This document shows, one piece after another, positions 51,236 to 60,120 of a DNA stretch of 64,000 bases. Under the pieces are notes generated by a model. It saw only the letters and a list, made by a program, of their open reading frames with translations. It did not search any database and was not told the DNA's origin. Source of the DNA: an uncultured Pelagibacteraceae bacterium (GTDB lineage: Bacteria > Pseudomonadota > Alphaproteobacteria > Pelagibacterales > Pelagibacteraceae); the NCBI GenBank assembly GCA_902627735.1, contig CACOKI010000006.1, positions 1 through 64,000 of the forward strand, read 5' to 3'. Both the position numbers and the translations under genes were made by a program. The first letter of the stretch is position 1; each line of letters starts with the position of its first letter.

Positions 51236-52106
51236 AAAAAATGAAAAAAAACTAAAGTTTCAAACTTTCCAAGATACGATTTTAAATTTACAAAAGTTTT
51301 GGAGTAAACATGGTTGTATTATTTTACAACCTTATGATATGGAAGTTGGAGCTGGAACATTTCATCCAGCAACAACTTTAAGATCTCTTGGACCAAAACC
51401 TTGGAAGGCTGCTTACGTGCAACCCTCAAGAAGACCAACAGATGGAAGATATGGAGATAACCCAAATAGACTTCAGCATTATTATCAATTTCAAGTAATA
51501 ATTAAACCATCTCCATCAAACATTAAGAAACTTTATTTAAATAGCTTGTCAGTGATAGGTATCAATCATAAAGATCATGATATTAGGTTTGTTGAAGATG
51601 ATTGGGAGAGTCCTACACTTGGTGCCGCTGGGCTAGGTTGGGAAGTTTGGTGTGATGGAATGGAGATAACTCAGTTTACATATTTTCAACAAATGGCAGG
51701 TTTTGAGTGTAAACCGGTATCTGTTGAACTTACTTATGGTTTAGAAAGAATTTGTATGTTTACCCAACAAAAAAAAAATGTTTACGACTTAGTTTGGAAT
51801 AACGAAGGAATTAAGTATAAAGAAGTTTTTCATCAAGCTGAAAAAGAGTTTTCATCATATAATTTTGAGCACGCTAATACTGAAAATCTTTTTAAAATTT
51901 TTGATATGTTTGAGAGTGAAGCAATTTCATTAGTTAAAAAAAAAATATCTTTACCAGCCTACGATCAGTGTTTAAAAGCAAGTCATATATTTAATGTGTT
52001 AGATGCCAGAGGTGTGATTAGTGTGGCGCGGAGAGCTGAATACATTAGTAGAATAAGAGAAATAACGAAATCAGCAGCAGCAATTTGGATTGAAACGCAA
52101 AAATAG
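51225..52106 (+). CDS. glyQ: glycyl-tRNA synthetase alpha subunit
   Basis: I choose ATG 51225 (protein MASKKNEKK..., 293 residues). An in-frame ATG at 51201 would add eight residues inside the upstream gene. The class II catalytic core shows [20 protein letters not shown] (residues ~33-52), [14 protein letters not shown] and [19 protein letters not shown]. It works as an alpha2beta2 enzyme with GlyS and charges tRNA-Gly. glyS begins 1 bp later. Confidence 0.96.
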   Translation: MASKKNEKKLKFQTFQDTILNLQKFWSKHGCIILQPYDMEVGAGTFHPATTLRSLGPKPWKAAYVQPSRRPTDGRYGDNPNRLQHYYQFQVIIKPSPSNIKKLYLNSLSVIGINHKDHDIRFVEDDWESPTLGAAGLGWEVWCDGMEITQFTYFQQMAGFECKPVSVELTYGLERICMFTQQKKNVYDLVWNNEGIKYKEVFHQAEKEFSSYNFEHANTENLFKIFDMFESEAISLVKKKISLPAYDQCLKASHIFNVLDARGVISVARRAEYISRIREITKSAAAIWIETQK

Positions 52107-52107
52107 T

Positions 52108-54180
52108 ATGTCAGAATTTTTTTTAGAACTTTTTAGTGAGGAAATTCCGGCTGGACTTCAAAAAGATTTAAGAGAAAAAATTTTAAATGATTTCAAAGAT
52201 TTATTTAATGAAAAATTAATTAAATCAAAAAAAAGTTTTTCATTATCTTCCCCTAATAGAGTAGTTATAGTTTTTGAAGGTTTAGATAAAATAATAAAAA
52301 TCAAATCTGAGGAAATTAGAGGACCAAAAATAGAGGCACCGGAACAAGCACTCGAGGGTTTTATTAGATCCAACAAAATAGAAAAGAAAGATTTATATAA
52401 AAAGAAAACAGAAAAAGGTGAATTTTATTTTTATAAAACAAAATCAAAATCTTTAAAGACCCACGATCTTTTAATTGATTTTATACCAAAAATTTTAGAG
52501 AGCTACCAATGGAAAAAGTCAATGAAATGGGGTGAATTTGAATTAAATTGGGGGAGACCATTAAAATCAATTTTATCAGTATTTGATAAAAAAATAATTA
52601 GTTTTAATTTTTACCATTTAGTCTCTTCAAACTCTACTTTTATAGATAAGGATCTCGAGGAAAAGAAAAAAAATTTTGATAATTTTAAAAATTATGAAAA
52701 GTTTTTTGAAAAACAAGGAGTATTTATTAATCAAAAAAAGAGACTTAAAATAATACACCGTAATTTTTCAAAAATTTTGAGTAAAAAAGGATTAAAAATT
52801 AATGATAATCCTAAATTAATTGATGAAGTCGTAAATTTAGTAGATAGCCCAAATATTCTTATATGTAATTTTGATAAAAAGTTTTTATCTATGCCTAAAG
52901 AGATTTTAACTTTAACTATGGAAACACATCAGAAATATTTTCCAACTTTTAACGATAAAAATGAAATTACAAATGAATTTTTGATTGTTACAAACAAAAA
53001 GGATTACAAAGGTCTTATCAAAATAGGTAATGAAAGAGTAGTTGATGCAAGGTTGAATGATGCAGATTTTTTTTGGAATAAAGATAAATCTCAAAATTTA
53101 GTTAAAAAAGTATCAGAATTAAAATCTATGAATTTTTTTAAAGGTCTTGGGAATTATTTTGACAAAGTACAACGAATGAGAAAACTCGGTGGTATAATTT
53201 CAGATGAATTATTAATAAGTAAGGAGAAAGTTGAGTTATCAGCATCAATTTGTAAAACAGATTTAATCTCTGAACTAGTTGGTGAATTTCCTGAACTTCA
53301 AGGAGTGATGGGAGGATACTTTTCAGCTTATCAAGGTTTTGATAAGGATATCTCGTTAGCATTGAGGGAACAGTATCTGCCAATTGGATTGAATTCTAGG
53401 GTTCCTAAAAAACCATTCAGTATTTCGTTATCTATTACTGATAAAATAGACACTCTGGTTGGGTTTTTTGGAATTAATGAAAAACCAACAAGCTCAAAAG
53501 ATCCATTTGCACTTAGAAGAACTGCTCTAGGTATAATTAGAACTATAATTGAAAATAAAAAAAACTTAAAAGTACACGACTTATTCAGTTTTTCTTCAAG
53601 TTTATACCAAGATCAAGGTTTCAATTTAAGTAACAAAAATTTGCAAAAGGAACTAAATGATTTTTTAAAAGATAGATTTAGATATTATTTAAAAGAGAAA
53701 GAAATTAGACATGATATTATAGAAGCTATAATTTCATCATTTTCTCTTAATAAATTATTTTCATCTTATGAAAAAGCAAGATGTCTTAATAAGATTATAA
53801 ATAATCAAATTGGAATAGATATTACATCTACATTTAAAAGAGCTTCAAATATTTTAGAAAATGAAATGAAAAACAATAAAATTGAAATAGATAATACAAC
53901 TGACCCTGGAATTTTTAAAAGTGATTTTGAAAAAAACTTATTTAAAAAAGTAAATGAAATTAGAAAGTATTATTCTAACATAAATAATGATGAAAATTAT
54001 GAAAAATCATTGTCGATTTTAGCTGATGCAAGAAAAGAAGTTTTTGATTTTTTTGATAACGTAAAAGTAAATGAGGAAAATGAAACTTTGAGAAAAAATC
54101 GATTGGAACTAATCAATATGTTATGTAAAACGTTTCAAAATTTTATAAATTTTCAAATGTTAAAAACCATTAATGAATAA
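52108..54180 (+). CDS. glyS: glycyl-tRNA synthetase beta subunit
   Basis: A 690-residue protein when started at ATG 52108 (MSEFFLELFSEEIPAG, the family N-terminus). An in-frame ATG at 52090 would lie inside glyQ. It shows TMETHQKYFP and LRRTALGIIR and ends in a C-terminal HD/anticodon-binding region. It binds tRNA and completes the heterotetramer. It overlaps ppdK by 8 bp. Confidence 0.95.
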   Translation: MSEFFLELFSEEIPAGLQKDLREKILNDFKDLFNEKLIKSKKSFSLSSPNRVVIVFEGLDKIIKIKSEEIRGPKIEAPEQALEGFIRSNKIEKKDLYKKKTEKGEFYFYKTKSKSLKTHDLLIDFIPKILESYQWKKSMKWGEFELNWGRPLKSILSVFDKKIISFNFYHLVSSNSTFIDKDLEEKKKNFDNFKNYEKFFEKQGVFINQKKRLKIIHRNFSKILSKKGLKINDNPKLIDEVVNLVDSPNILICNFDKKFLSMPKEILTLTMETHQKYFPTFNDKNEITNEFLIVTNKKDYKGLIKIGNERVVDARLNDADFFWNKDKSQNLVKKVSELKSMNFFKGLGNYFDKVQRMRKLGGIISDELLISKEKVELSASICKTDLISELVGEFPELQGVMGGYFSAYQGFDKDISLALREQYLPIGLNSRVPKKPFSISLSITDKIDTLVGFFGINEKPTSSKDPFALRRTALGIIRTIIENKKNLKVHDLFSFSSSLYQDQGFNLSNKNLQKELNDFLKDRFRYYLKEKEIRHDIIEAIISSFSLNKLFSSYEKARCLNKIINNQIGIDITSTFKRASNILENEMKNNKIEIDNTTDPGIFKSDFEKNLFKKVNEIRKYYSNINNDENYEKSLSILADARKEVFDFFDNVKVNEENETLRKNRLELINMLCKTFQNFINFQMLKTINE

Positions 54181-56833
54181 GTTAATTTTAAATTTCAAGT
54201 CAAAAGAAGCAAAAAAGATAAAGAGTCCGAAAAATTTTTTAGGAGGCAAAGGTGCTAATTTATCAGAAATGGGTAGAATGGGATTGCCTGTACCACCTGG
54301 ATTTACGATATCCACAAAAGTTTGTGAGATATTTTATAAAAATAAAAAAAAATTAAATGCAAAATTAATCAATCAAATTAAGAAAGAACTTAAAGTTGTA
54401 GAAAGAGATGTTTCTAAAAAATTTGGTGACTTAAACAATCCTCTTCTTTTGTCAGTTAGATCTGGAGCAAGAGTTTCAATGCCAGGTATGATGGATACAA
54501 TTTTGAATCTTGGCCTGAATGATAAAACAGTAGTTGCACTTTCAAAAAAAACTTCAAATGGAAGATTTGCTAAAGATAGTTATAGAAGATTTATTCAAAT
54601 GTATGGAAATGTTGTTATGGGTGTTGAAAGCTATCATTTCGAAGAATTGATCGAAAATTATAAGTTAACTAAAGGAGTTCTTTTAGATACTGATTTAGAT
54701 GAAGAAGATTGGGATGGGTTAATAAAAGATTTTAAAAATACTGTTAAAGAAAAATCTAAAAAAGATTTTCCTCAAGATGTTTATCATCAATTATTTGGTG
54801 CTATTAGTGCTGTATTTTTGTCTTGGGAAAGTAATCGTGCAAAAGTTTATAGAAAATTAAACCAAATTCCTTCTGAATGGGGAACAGCAGTAAATGTTCA
54901 GTCTATGGTTTTTGGAAATATGGGAAATGATTGTGCTACTGGTGTTGTATTTACAAGAAATCCATCAGATGGATCAAATAGTATTTATGGAGAGTACCTA
55001 ATTAATGCACAAGGAGAAGATGTCGTCGCAGGGACTAGAACTCCACAATACATAACTAAAAAAGCAAAAAAAGAGGCAAAAGTAAAAGAGTTATCAATGG
55101 AAGAGACGATGCAAAAAGTTTATCAGGAATTATATATAATTCTTAAGAAATTAGAAAAACATTATAAAGATATGCAAGATGTAGAGTTTACAGTAGAAAA
55201 TAGTAAACTTTGGATACTACAAACTCGATCTGGTAAAAGAACCTCAAAATCAGCTGTTAAGATAGCAGTAGATATGGTCAAAGAAAAGTTGATTTCAAAA
55301 AATGAAGCTATTCTACGAATTGACCCAAATTCTTTAAACACCTTATTACATCCTACTTTAGATGAAAAGAGTTCAATTAAGGTAATTGCTAATGGCCTTC
55401 CAGCATCTCCAGGAGCAGCAAGTGGAAAAGTAGTTTTTACATCTGAAGAAGCTGAGAGATTAAATGATATGATGCAGGATACAATTTTAGTAAGGATTGA
55501 AACATCTCCAGAAGATATTCAAGGCATGCACGCAGCAAAAGGAATTTTGACTGCTAGGGGTGGAATGACAAGTCATGCAGCAGTTGTGGCGAGAGGCATG
55601 GGAAGACCCTGTGTTTCTGGCTCTAGTGAGATCGATATTAACTATGATCTAAAAACTTTTAAAACATCATCTATAGAAGTCAAGGAAGGAGATACAATTA
55701 CTATTGATGGCTCTACAGGAAGAATTATTTTAGGGACAGTCCCAACAGTAAAACCCGAAATTTCTGGTGATTTTTCTAAATTAATGTATTGGGCCGATAG
55801 TATAAGAAAATTAAAAGTAAGAACAAATTCTGAAACTCCTTTAGATACAAAAATTGCAAGAGATTTTGGAGCTGAGGGAATCGGACTTTGTAGAACTGAA
55901 CATATGTTTTTTGACGAGGAGAGAATTTTATCAGTTAGAGAAATGATTTTATCTAAAACTCCAGAAGATAGAGCTATTGCATTAAAAAAGCTTCTACCTC
56001 ATCAAAAAAAAGATTTTATGGAAATATTTAAAATCATGCATGGCCTTCCAGTTACAGTAAGATTATTGGACCCACCATTGCACGAATTTTTACCTAAATC
56101 TGATAAAGAAATTTCTGAAATAGCAAATGTTGTTGGAGCAAATAAAAATGATGTAATGTCTAGAATAGATGAACTGCATGAACAAAATCCAATGTTAGGT
56201 CATAGGGGATGCAGACTAGGAATTTCTTTTCCAGAAATATATGAAATGCAATGTAGAGCAATTTTCGAAGCTTTAACTGACCTTAAAAAAAACAAGCAAA
56301 AATCAGCTTTTCCTGAAATAATGATACCATTGGTTTCAACCGAAGCTGAGATCAAGATTATGAAAGATTTAGTAATCAGTACGGCAAAAAAAGTTCAAGA
56401 TGAAAATAAGATTAAAATTGAATTCTTAGTTGGTACAATGATTGAATTACCAAGAGCCGCAATTAAAGCTAAAGATATTGCAAAACATGCTGAATTTTTT
56501 AGTTTTGGGACAAATGATTTGACTCAAACAACTTTTGGAATAAGCAGGGATGACAGTGGAAAATTTTTAAATGATTATATTGAAAATAAAATTTTTACTA
56601 TAGATCCTTTTGTGTCTATTGATGATGGTGTCAAAGATTTAGTGAAAATAGCTGTTGAAAAAGGAAAAAAGCAAAATAAAAAAATTAAGTTAGGTATATG
56701 TGGGGAGCATGGAGGTGATCCAAGTAGTATTCATTTTTGCTCAAAAGCAGGTCTAAATTATGTCTCCTGTTCTCCTTATAGAGTCCCGATTGCAAGGTTG
56801 GCAGCAGCCCAAGCAGAACTTAAAAAGGATTAA
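54173..56833 (+). CDS. ppdK: pyruvate, phosphate dikinase
   Basis: An 886-residue enzyme that interconverts pyruvate + ATP + Pi and PEP + AMP + PPi. The N-terminal ATP-grasp domain has GGKGANLSEM (24-33) and SVRSGARVSMPGMMDT. The swivelling domain has the phosphocarrier H468 in GGMTSHAAVV. The C-terminal TIM barrel has GLCRTEHMFF and, near residue 842, CGEHGGD with the catalytic cysteine. It gives a gluconeogenic entry from pyruvate that fits the operon at 16965-22098. Confidence 0.97.
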   Translation: MNKLILNFKSKEAKKIKSPKNFLGGKGANLSEMGRMGLPVPPGFTISTKVCEIFYKNKKKLNAKLINQIKKELKVVERDVSKKFGDLNNPLLLSVRSGARVSMPGMMDTILNLGLNDKTVVALSKKTSNGRFAKDSYRRFIQMYGNVVMGVESYHFEELIENYKLTKGVLLDTDLDEEDWDGLIKDFKNTVKEKSKKDFPQDVYHQLFGAISAVFLSWESNRAKVYRKLNQIPSEWGTAVNVQSMVFGNMGNDCATGVVFTRNPSDGSNSIYGEYLINAQGEDVVAGTRTPQYITKKAKKEAKVKELSMEETMQKVYQELYIILKKLEKHYKDMQDVEFTVENSKLWILQTRSGKRTSKSAVKIAVDMVKEKLISKNEAILRIDPNSLNTLLHPTLDEKSSIKVIANGLPASPGAASGKVVFTSEEAERLNDMMQDTILVRIETSPEDIQGMHAAKGILTARGGMTSHAAVVARGMGRPCVSGSSEIDINYDLKTFKTSSIEVKEGDTITIDGSTGRIILGTVPTVKPEISGDFSKLMYWADSIRKLKVRTNSETPLDTKIARDFGAEGIGLCRTEHMFFDEERILSVREMILSKTPEDRAIALKKLLPHQKKDFMEIFKIMHGLPVTVRLLDPPLHEFLPKSDKEISEIANVVGANKNDVMSRIDELHEQNPMLGHRGCRLGISFPEIYEMQCRAIFEALTDLKKNKQKSAFPEIMIPLVSTEAEIKIMKDLVISTAKKVQDENKIKIEFLVGTMIELPRAAIKAKDIAKHAEFFSFGTNDLTQTTFGISRDDSGKFLNDYIENKIFTIDPFVSIDDGVKDLVKIAVEKGKKQNKKIKLGICGEHGGDPSSIHFCSKAGLNYVSCSPYRVPIARLAAAQAELKKD

Positions 56834-56846
56834 CTAAATTTAAAAT

Positions 56847-57680
56847 TTAAAATTCTAATTTATAATCTATAGCTGGAACACTATGAGTTATACTTCCAAT
56901 TGAAATTCTATCAACTCCAGTTGCGGCTACAGAGCTTATATTTTTTAGATTAATATTCCCCGATGCTTCTGTTTCATAAAATTTTTTCGCAAGTTTGACT
57001 CCTTTTTTTAGGTTATTGATACTCATGTTATCAAATAAAACAGTGTCAAATTTTAATCCCATTATTTTTTTTAGCTGATTAAGATTATCAACCTCTACAG
57101 TAATTTTTTTACCTTGTTTATATTTTATAGCTCTTGAAACTAATTCATTAATATCAGAACTAGCAATATGGTTATCTTTAATCAAAAATTCATCACTTAA
57201 ATTGAATCTATGATTAAAACCACCTCCTAATTTAACTGCATATTTTTGTATTACTCTTAGATTTGGAATAGTCTTTCTTGTACAACAAATTTTACATTTT
57301 TTTCCAGCCAATTTGACGAATTTATTTGTTTTGGTAGCTATTCCAGAAATATGTGATAAAAAATTTAAAGCTACTCTTTCAGCAATTAGAATACTTTGAG
57401 CTTTTCCTTGAATGGTTGCAATTATAGAATTTTTTTTAACAAATGAACCATCTTTTTTTTTTATTATAAACTTAATTTTACTATCAATTAAAGAAAAAGA
57501 TAATTTCGCAAATAATAGTCCAGCAACCATTGCATTTTGATTTGATATTAATTTGATCTTTATATTCTTTTTATTTTTTATTAAGTTTGATGTAATATCA
57601 CCTGATGGGTAAAGATCTTCATTAAGAGCAAGCTTAACAGTATTTTTTATAAAATTTTTGCTTAGTTTTATCTTAGACAC
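56847..57680 (-). CDS. nadC: nicotinate-nucleotide pyrophosphorylase (quinolinate phosphoribosyltransferase)
   Basis: A 277-residue enzyme turning quinolinate and PRPP into nicotinate mononucleotide. It shows LNEDLYPSGDITSNLI (19-34), ALNFLSHISGIAT, CTRKTIPNLR, GGGFNHRFNLSD and ATGVDRISIG. It lies 6 bp downstream of nadA on the same strand. nadB is not between or beside them. Confidence 0.96.
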   Translation of the reverse strand: MSKIKLSKNFIKNTVKLALNEDLYPSGDITSNLIKNKKNIKIKLISNQNAMVAGLLFAKLSFSLIDSKIKFIIKKKDGSFVKKNSIIATIQGKAQSILIAERVALNFLSHISGIATKTNKFVKLAGKKCKICCTRKTIPNLRVIQKYAVKLGGGFNHRFNLSDEFLIKDNHIASSDINELVSRAIKYKQGKKITVEVDNLNQLKKIMGLKFDTVLFDNMSINNLKKGVKLAKKFYETEASGNINLKNISSVAATGVDRISIGSITHSVPAIDYKLEF

Positions 57681-57686
57681 AAATAA

Positions 57687-58676
57687 TTATCTACCGATAG
57701 CAACCATCTTTTCAACTGATAGCCTGGCTTTGTTGATCGTTTCCTGATCCATAATTATTTCACCAGTTTCATTTTCTAAACAATCTAAAATTTTAGGTAA
57801 TGTAATTTTTTTCATATGAGGACAAAGATTGCAAGGTTTTACAAATTCTACATTAGGATTTTCTACTTGTATATTATCACTCATTGAACATTCAGTAACC
57901 ATCATAACTTTTTTTGGCTGGTTATCTTTAACATAATTAATCATTCCAGATGTTGATCCAGCAAAGTCACTTGCTTTAATTACTTCTGGAGGACACTCTG
58001 GATGGGCTATAATTTTTATTCCTGGGTTATTTTTCCTTATATTCTTAATTTCATTCTCATTAAATTGATCATGAACAATGCAAATTCCTTTCCATGATAT
58101 AATTTCAACATCAGTTTGAGAAGAAACATATTTTGCAAGATAATCATCAGGTAAAAAAATTACTTTTTTAACTCCTAATGATTTTACAATTTTAACTGCA
58201 TTTGCTGAAGTACAACAAACATCAGTTTCTGCTTTAACATCAGCCGATGTGTTAACGTATGAGACTACAGGCACACCTGGATATTTTTCTTTCAATAACC
58301 TTACATCTTTTCCAGTGATTGACGAAGAAAGAGAACAACCAGCGTTCATGTCAGGAAGCAAAACTTTTTTATTTGGGCTCATTAATTTTGCCGTTTCAGC
58401 CATAAAATGTACTCCAGCCATAATGATTATTTCTGCTGAGGTTTTAGAAGCCTCTACCGCAAGCGCAAGAGAGTCTGCGGAGAAATCAGCTATTCCATGA
58501 TAAATTTCTGGTGTTTGATAGTTGTGGGCAAGAATTACTGCATTTTTTTCTTTTTTAAGTTTATTTATTTTATGAATATATGGAGCGTGTACTGACCATT
58601 CAATTTCAGGCATTACCTTTGAAATTTTTTTATATATTTGTTCAGTTGATTGTTTTACTTCTTGCGTAAATTCCAT
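57687..58676 (-). CDS. nadA: quinolinate synthase A
   Basis: A 329-residue [4Fe-4S] enzyme condensing iminoaspartate with DHAP to quinolinate. Conserved cysteines are in [17 protein letters not shown] and [10 protein letters not shown], giving the three cluster ligands. [12 protein letters not shown] near the N-terminus and HPECPPEV are also family marks. It is transcribed away from tRNA-Leu, with a 55 bp gap between. Confidence 0.96.
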   Translation of the reverse strand: MEFTQEVKQSTEQIYKKISKVMPEIEWSVHAPYIHKINKLKKEKNAVILAHNYQTPEIYHGIADFSADSLALAVEASKTSAEIIIMAGVHFMAETAKLMSPNKKVLLPDMNAGCSLSSSITGKDVRLLKEKYPGVPVVSYVNTSADVKAETDVCCTSANAVKIVKSLGVKKVIFLPDDYLAKYVSSQTDVEIISWKGICIVHDQFNENEIKNIRKNNPGIKIIAHPECPPEVIKASDFAGSTSGMINYVKDNQPKKVMMVTECSMSDNIQVENPNVEFVKPCNLCPHMKKITLPKILDCLENETGEIIMDQETINKARLSVEKMVAIGR

Positions 58677-58692
58677 ATCTTAATTTATCAAT

Positions 58693-58721
58693 TTGAAACA
58701 TGATTGTCATTGAATTAAAAT
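58693..58721 (+). promoter_or_regulatory. predicted promoter of tRNA-Leu
   Basis: TTGAAA at 58693-58698 and TAAAAT at 58716-58721 are separated by 17 bp, close to the sigma-70 consensus. The expected start point (~58728) is about 4 bases before the mature tRNA-Leu. The match to both boxes and the correct distance to a stable RNA make it credible. Confidence 0.6.
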
Positions 58722-58731
58722 GGGTCATATT

Positions 58732-58817
58732 GCGGTCATGCTGAAATTGGTAGACAGGCACGGTTGAGGGCCGTGTGGATTTAATCCATGAGAGTTCAAG
58801 TCTCTCTGACCGCACCA
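58732..58817 (+). tRNA. tRNA-Leu (GAG)
   Basis: An 86-nt tRNA with encoded CCA and the long variable arm of class II tRNAs. Acceptor GCGGTCA pairs with TGACCGC. The anticodon stem CACGG/CCGTG holds the loop TTGAGGG, anticodon GAG, reading CUU/CUC. It is convergent with the ssrA gene, whose 3' hairpin starts 28 bases downstream. Confidence 0.96.
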
Positions 58818-58845
58818 TAATAAATAATTCTAAACAAAAAACAAA

Positions 58846-59104
58846 GGGGCGTTCTGTTGCCAGGTGCCCCGGACCCCGTTTACTTAATTAACAAAGTTAA
58901 TTAAGCAGCAAGTGCGTAACTTTCGTTAGCAATTATAAATTAGCCCTTTACGGAGGAACAATTCCGAACGAAAGAATAGCCTTTAGTCACCCGTCGAATC
59001 TAGTTCACCCCCATAAGTTGTAAATGGTGGAGGTGGTGGGTACTGCCCCCACGTCCGCAATGGTTATTACGAAATTCGTTTATCGTCATAGTTGGAAAAC
59101 CAAC
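58846..59104 (-). ncRNA. ssrA: tmRNA, circularly permuted two-piece form
   Basis: On the minus strand the acceptor piece comes first and ends in CACCTCC + ACCA (59025-59035). A spacer of about 12 bases (59013-59024) follows. The coding piece starts GGGGGTG at 59012 and continues with AACTAGATTCGACGGG. GGGGGTG pairs with CACCTCC over seven bases, rebuilding the tRNA-like acceptor stem. The tag frame at 58901-58930 reads ANESYALAA-stop. A perfect 10 bp stem of TTAATTAAC type follows the stop codon. The end is a GGGGC/GCCCC hairpin with a T-rich tail near 58846-58870. Permuted two-piece tmRNA is the known alphaproteobacterial form. Outer ends are approximate. Confidence 0.93.
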
Positions 59105-59110
59105 ATGTTT

Positions 59111-59138
59111 AATATAAAAGTAAATATTGAAGATTCAA
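59111..59138 (-). promoter_or_regulatory. predicted promoter of ssrA
   Basis: Read on the minus strand, TTGAAT (59133-59138) and TATATT (59111-59116) are separated by 16 bp. The expected start point is near 59104, just before a small GTTGG/CCAAC hairpin at the 5' end of the tmRNA precursor. The divergent thyX start codon is 10 bp from the -35 box. Confidence 0.55.
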
Positions 59139-59148
59139 TAAATTAATC

Positions 59149-60096
59149 ATGAAATTAACTAAAGAACAACAACAGGAAATTAAAGATCAACAATCTCAAC
59201 AGAATAAGACTAAGAGAGTTACAGTAGAAGAGCTTGAAAATATTCTGTATGAGGCAATTCCTATTTTAGATCATGGGTTTATAAGAGTTATAGATTACAT
59301 GGGTGATGATACTTCTATCGTTCAAGCTGCGAGAGTTTCTTATGGTAAGGGGACAAAAAAAGTTTCAACAGACTCAGGACTAATTAAATACCTAATGAGG
59401 CACTGGCATAGCACACCTTTTGAAATGTGTGAAATAAAGTATCATGTTAAACTTCCAATTTTTATTGCACGTCAATGGATTAGACATAGAACAGCTAATG
59501 TAAATGAATACTCTGCAAGATATTCTATTTTAGATAAAGAATTTTACCTACCTTCCGTTGAAAACTTAGCCGCACAATCTCAAAGCAACAGACAAGGAAG
59601 AGGTGATGTTTTGACAGGTGATCAAGCAAAAAAAGTTTTAGATTTATTAAAAAAAGATGCTGAACAAACCTATGATAATTATGAAACAATGTTAAATGAA
59701 AGATATGACGGTTCAGTAATTGATGAAAAACAAGTTGGATTAGCAAGAGAACTTGCAAGAATGAATTTAACTTTAAACACTTATACTCAATGGTACTGGA
59801 AAACAGATCTTTTAAATTTAATGAATTTTTTAAGACTAAGAGCTGATCATCATGCACAATACGAAATAAGAGCTTACGCCGATGCAATGCTTGATACAGT
59901 AAAAAGATGGGTTCCTATTACCTATGAGGCATTTATGGATTATAGAGTAGGAGGAACAGAAGTATCTTCAAATGGTAAAGAAATTATTAAAAAATTAATA
60001 AATGGTGAAAAAATCGATCCTGAAAAATCAGGATTATCCAAACGCGAGTGGAATGAATTAATGACTGCTTTTGATCTAAAAGATAAGTTGATATAG
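59149..60096 (+). CDS. thyX: FAD-dependent thymidylate synthase ThyX
   Basis: A 315-residue flavin-dependent synthase making dTMP from dUMP with methylene-THF. The defining RHRx7S motif is R112-H113-R114 to S122 ([11 protein letters not shown]). [22 protein letters not shown] (in parts: STPFEM and PIFIARQW) precedes it, and [14 protein letters not shown] follows. It replaces the ThyA type. The N-terminal ~25 residues are Gln/Lys-rich and probably disordered. Confidence 0.95.
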   Translation: MKLTKEQQQEIKDQQSQQNKTKRVTVEELENILYEAIPILDHGFIRVIDYMGDDTSIVQAARVSYGKGTKKVSTDSGLIKYLMRHWHSTPFEMCEIKYHVKLPIFIARQWIRHRTANVNEYSARYSILDKEFYLPSVENLAAQSQSNRQGRGDVLTGDQAKKVLDLLKKDAEQTYDNYETMLNERYDGSVIDEKQVGLARELARMNLTLNTYTQWYWKTDLLNLMNFLRLRADHHAQYEIRAYADAMLDTVKRWVPITYEAFMDYRVGGTEVSSNGKEIIKKLINGEKIDPEKSGLSKREWNELMTAFDLKDKLI

Positions 60097-60120
60097 TCTC
60101 CAAAAAAAATTAAACTATTG

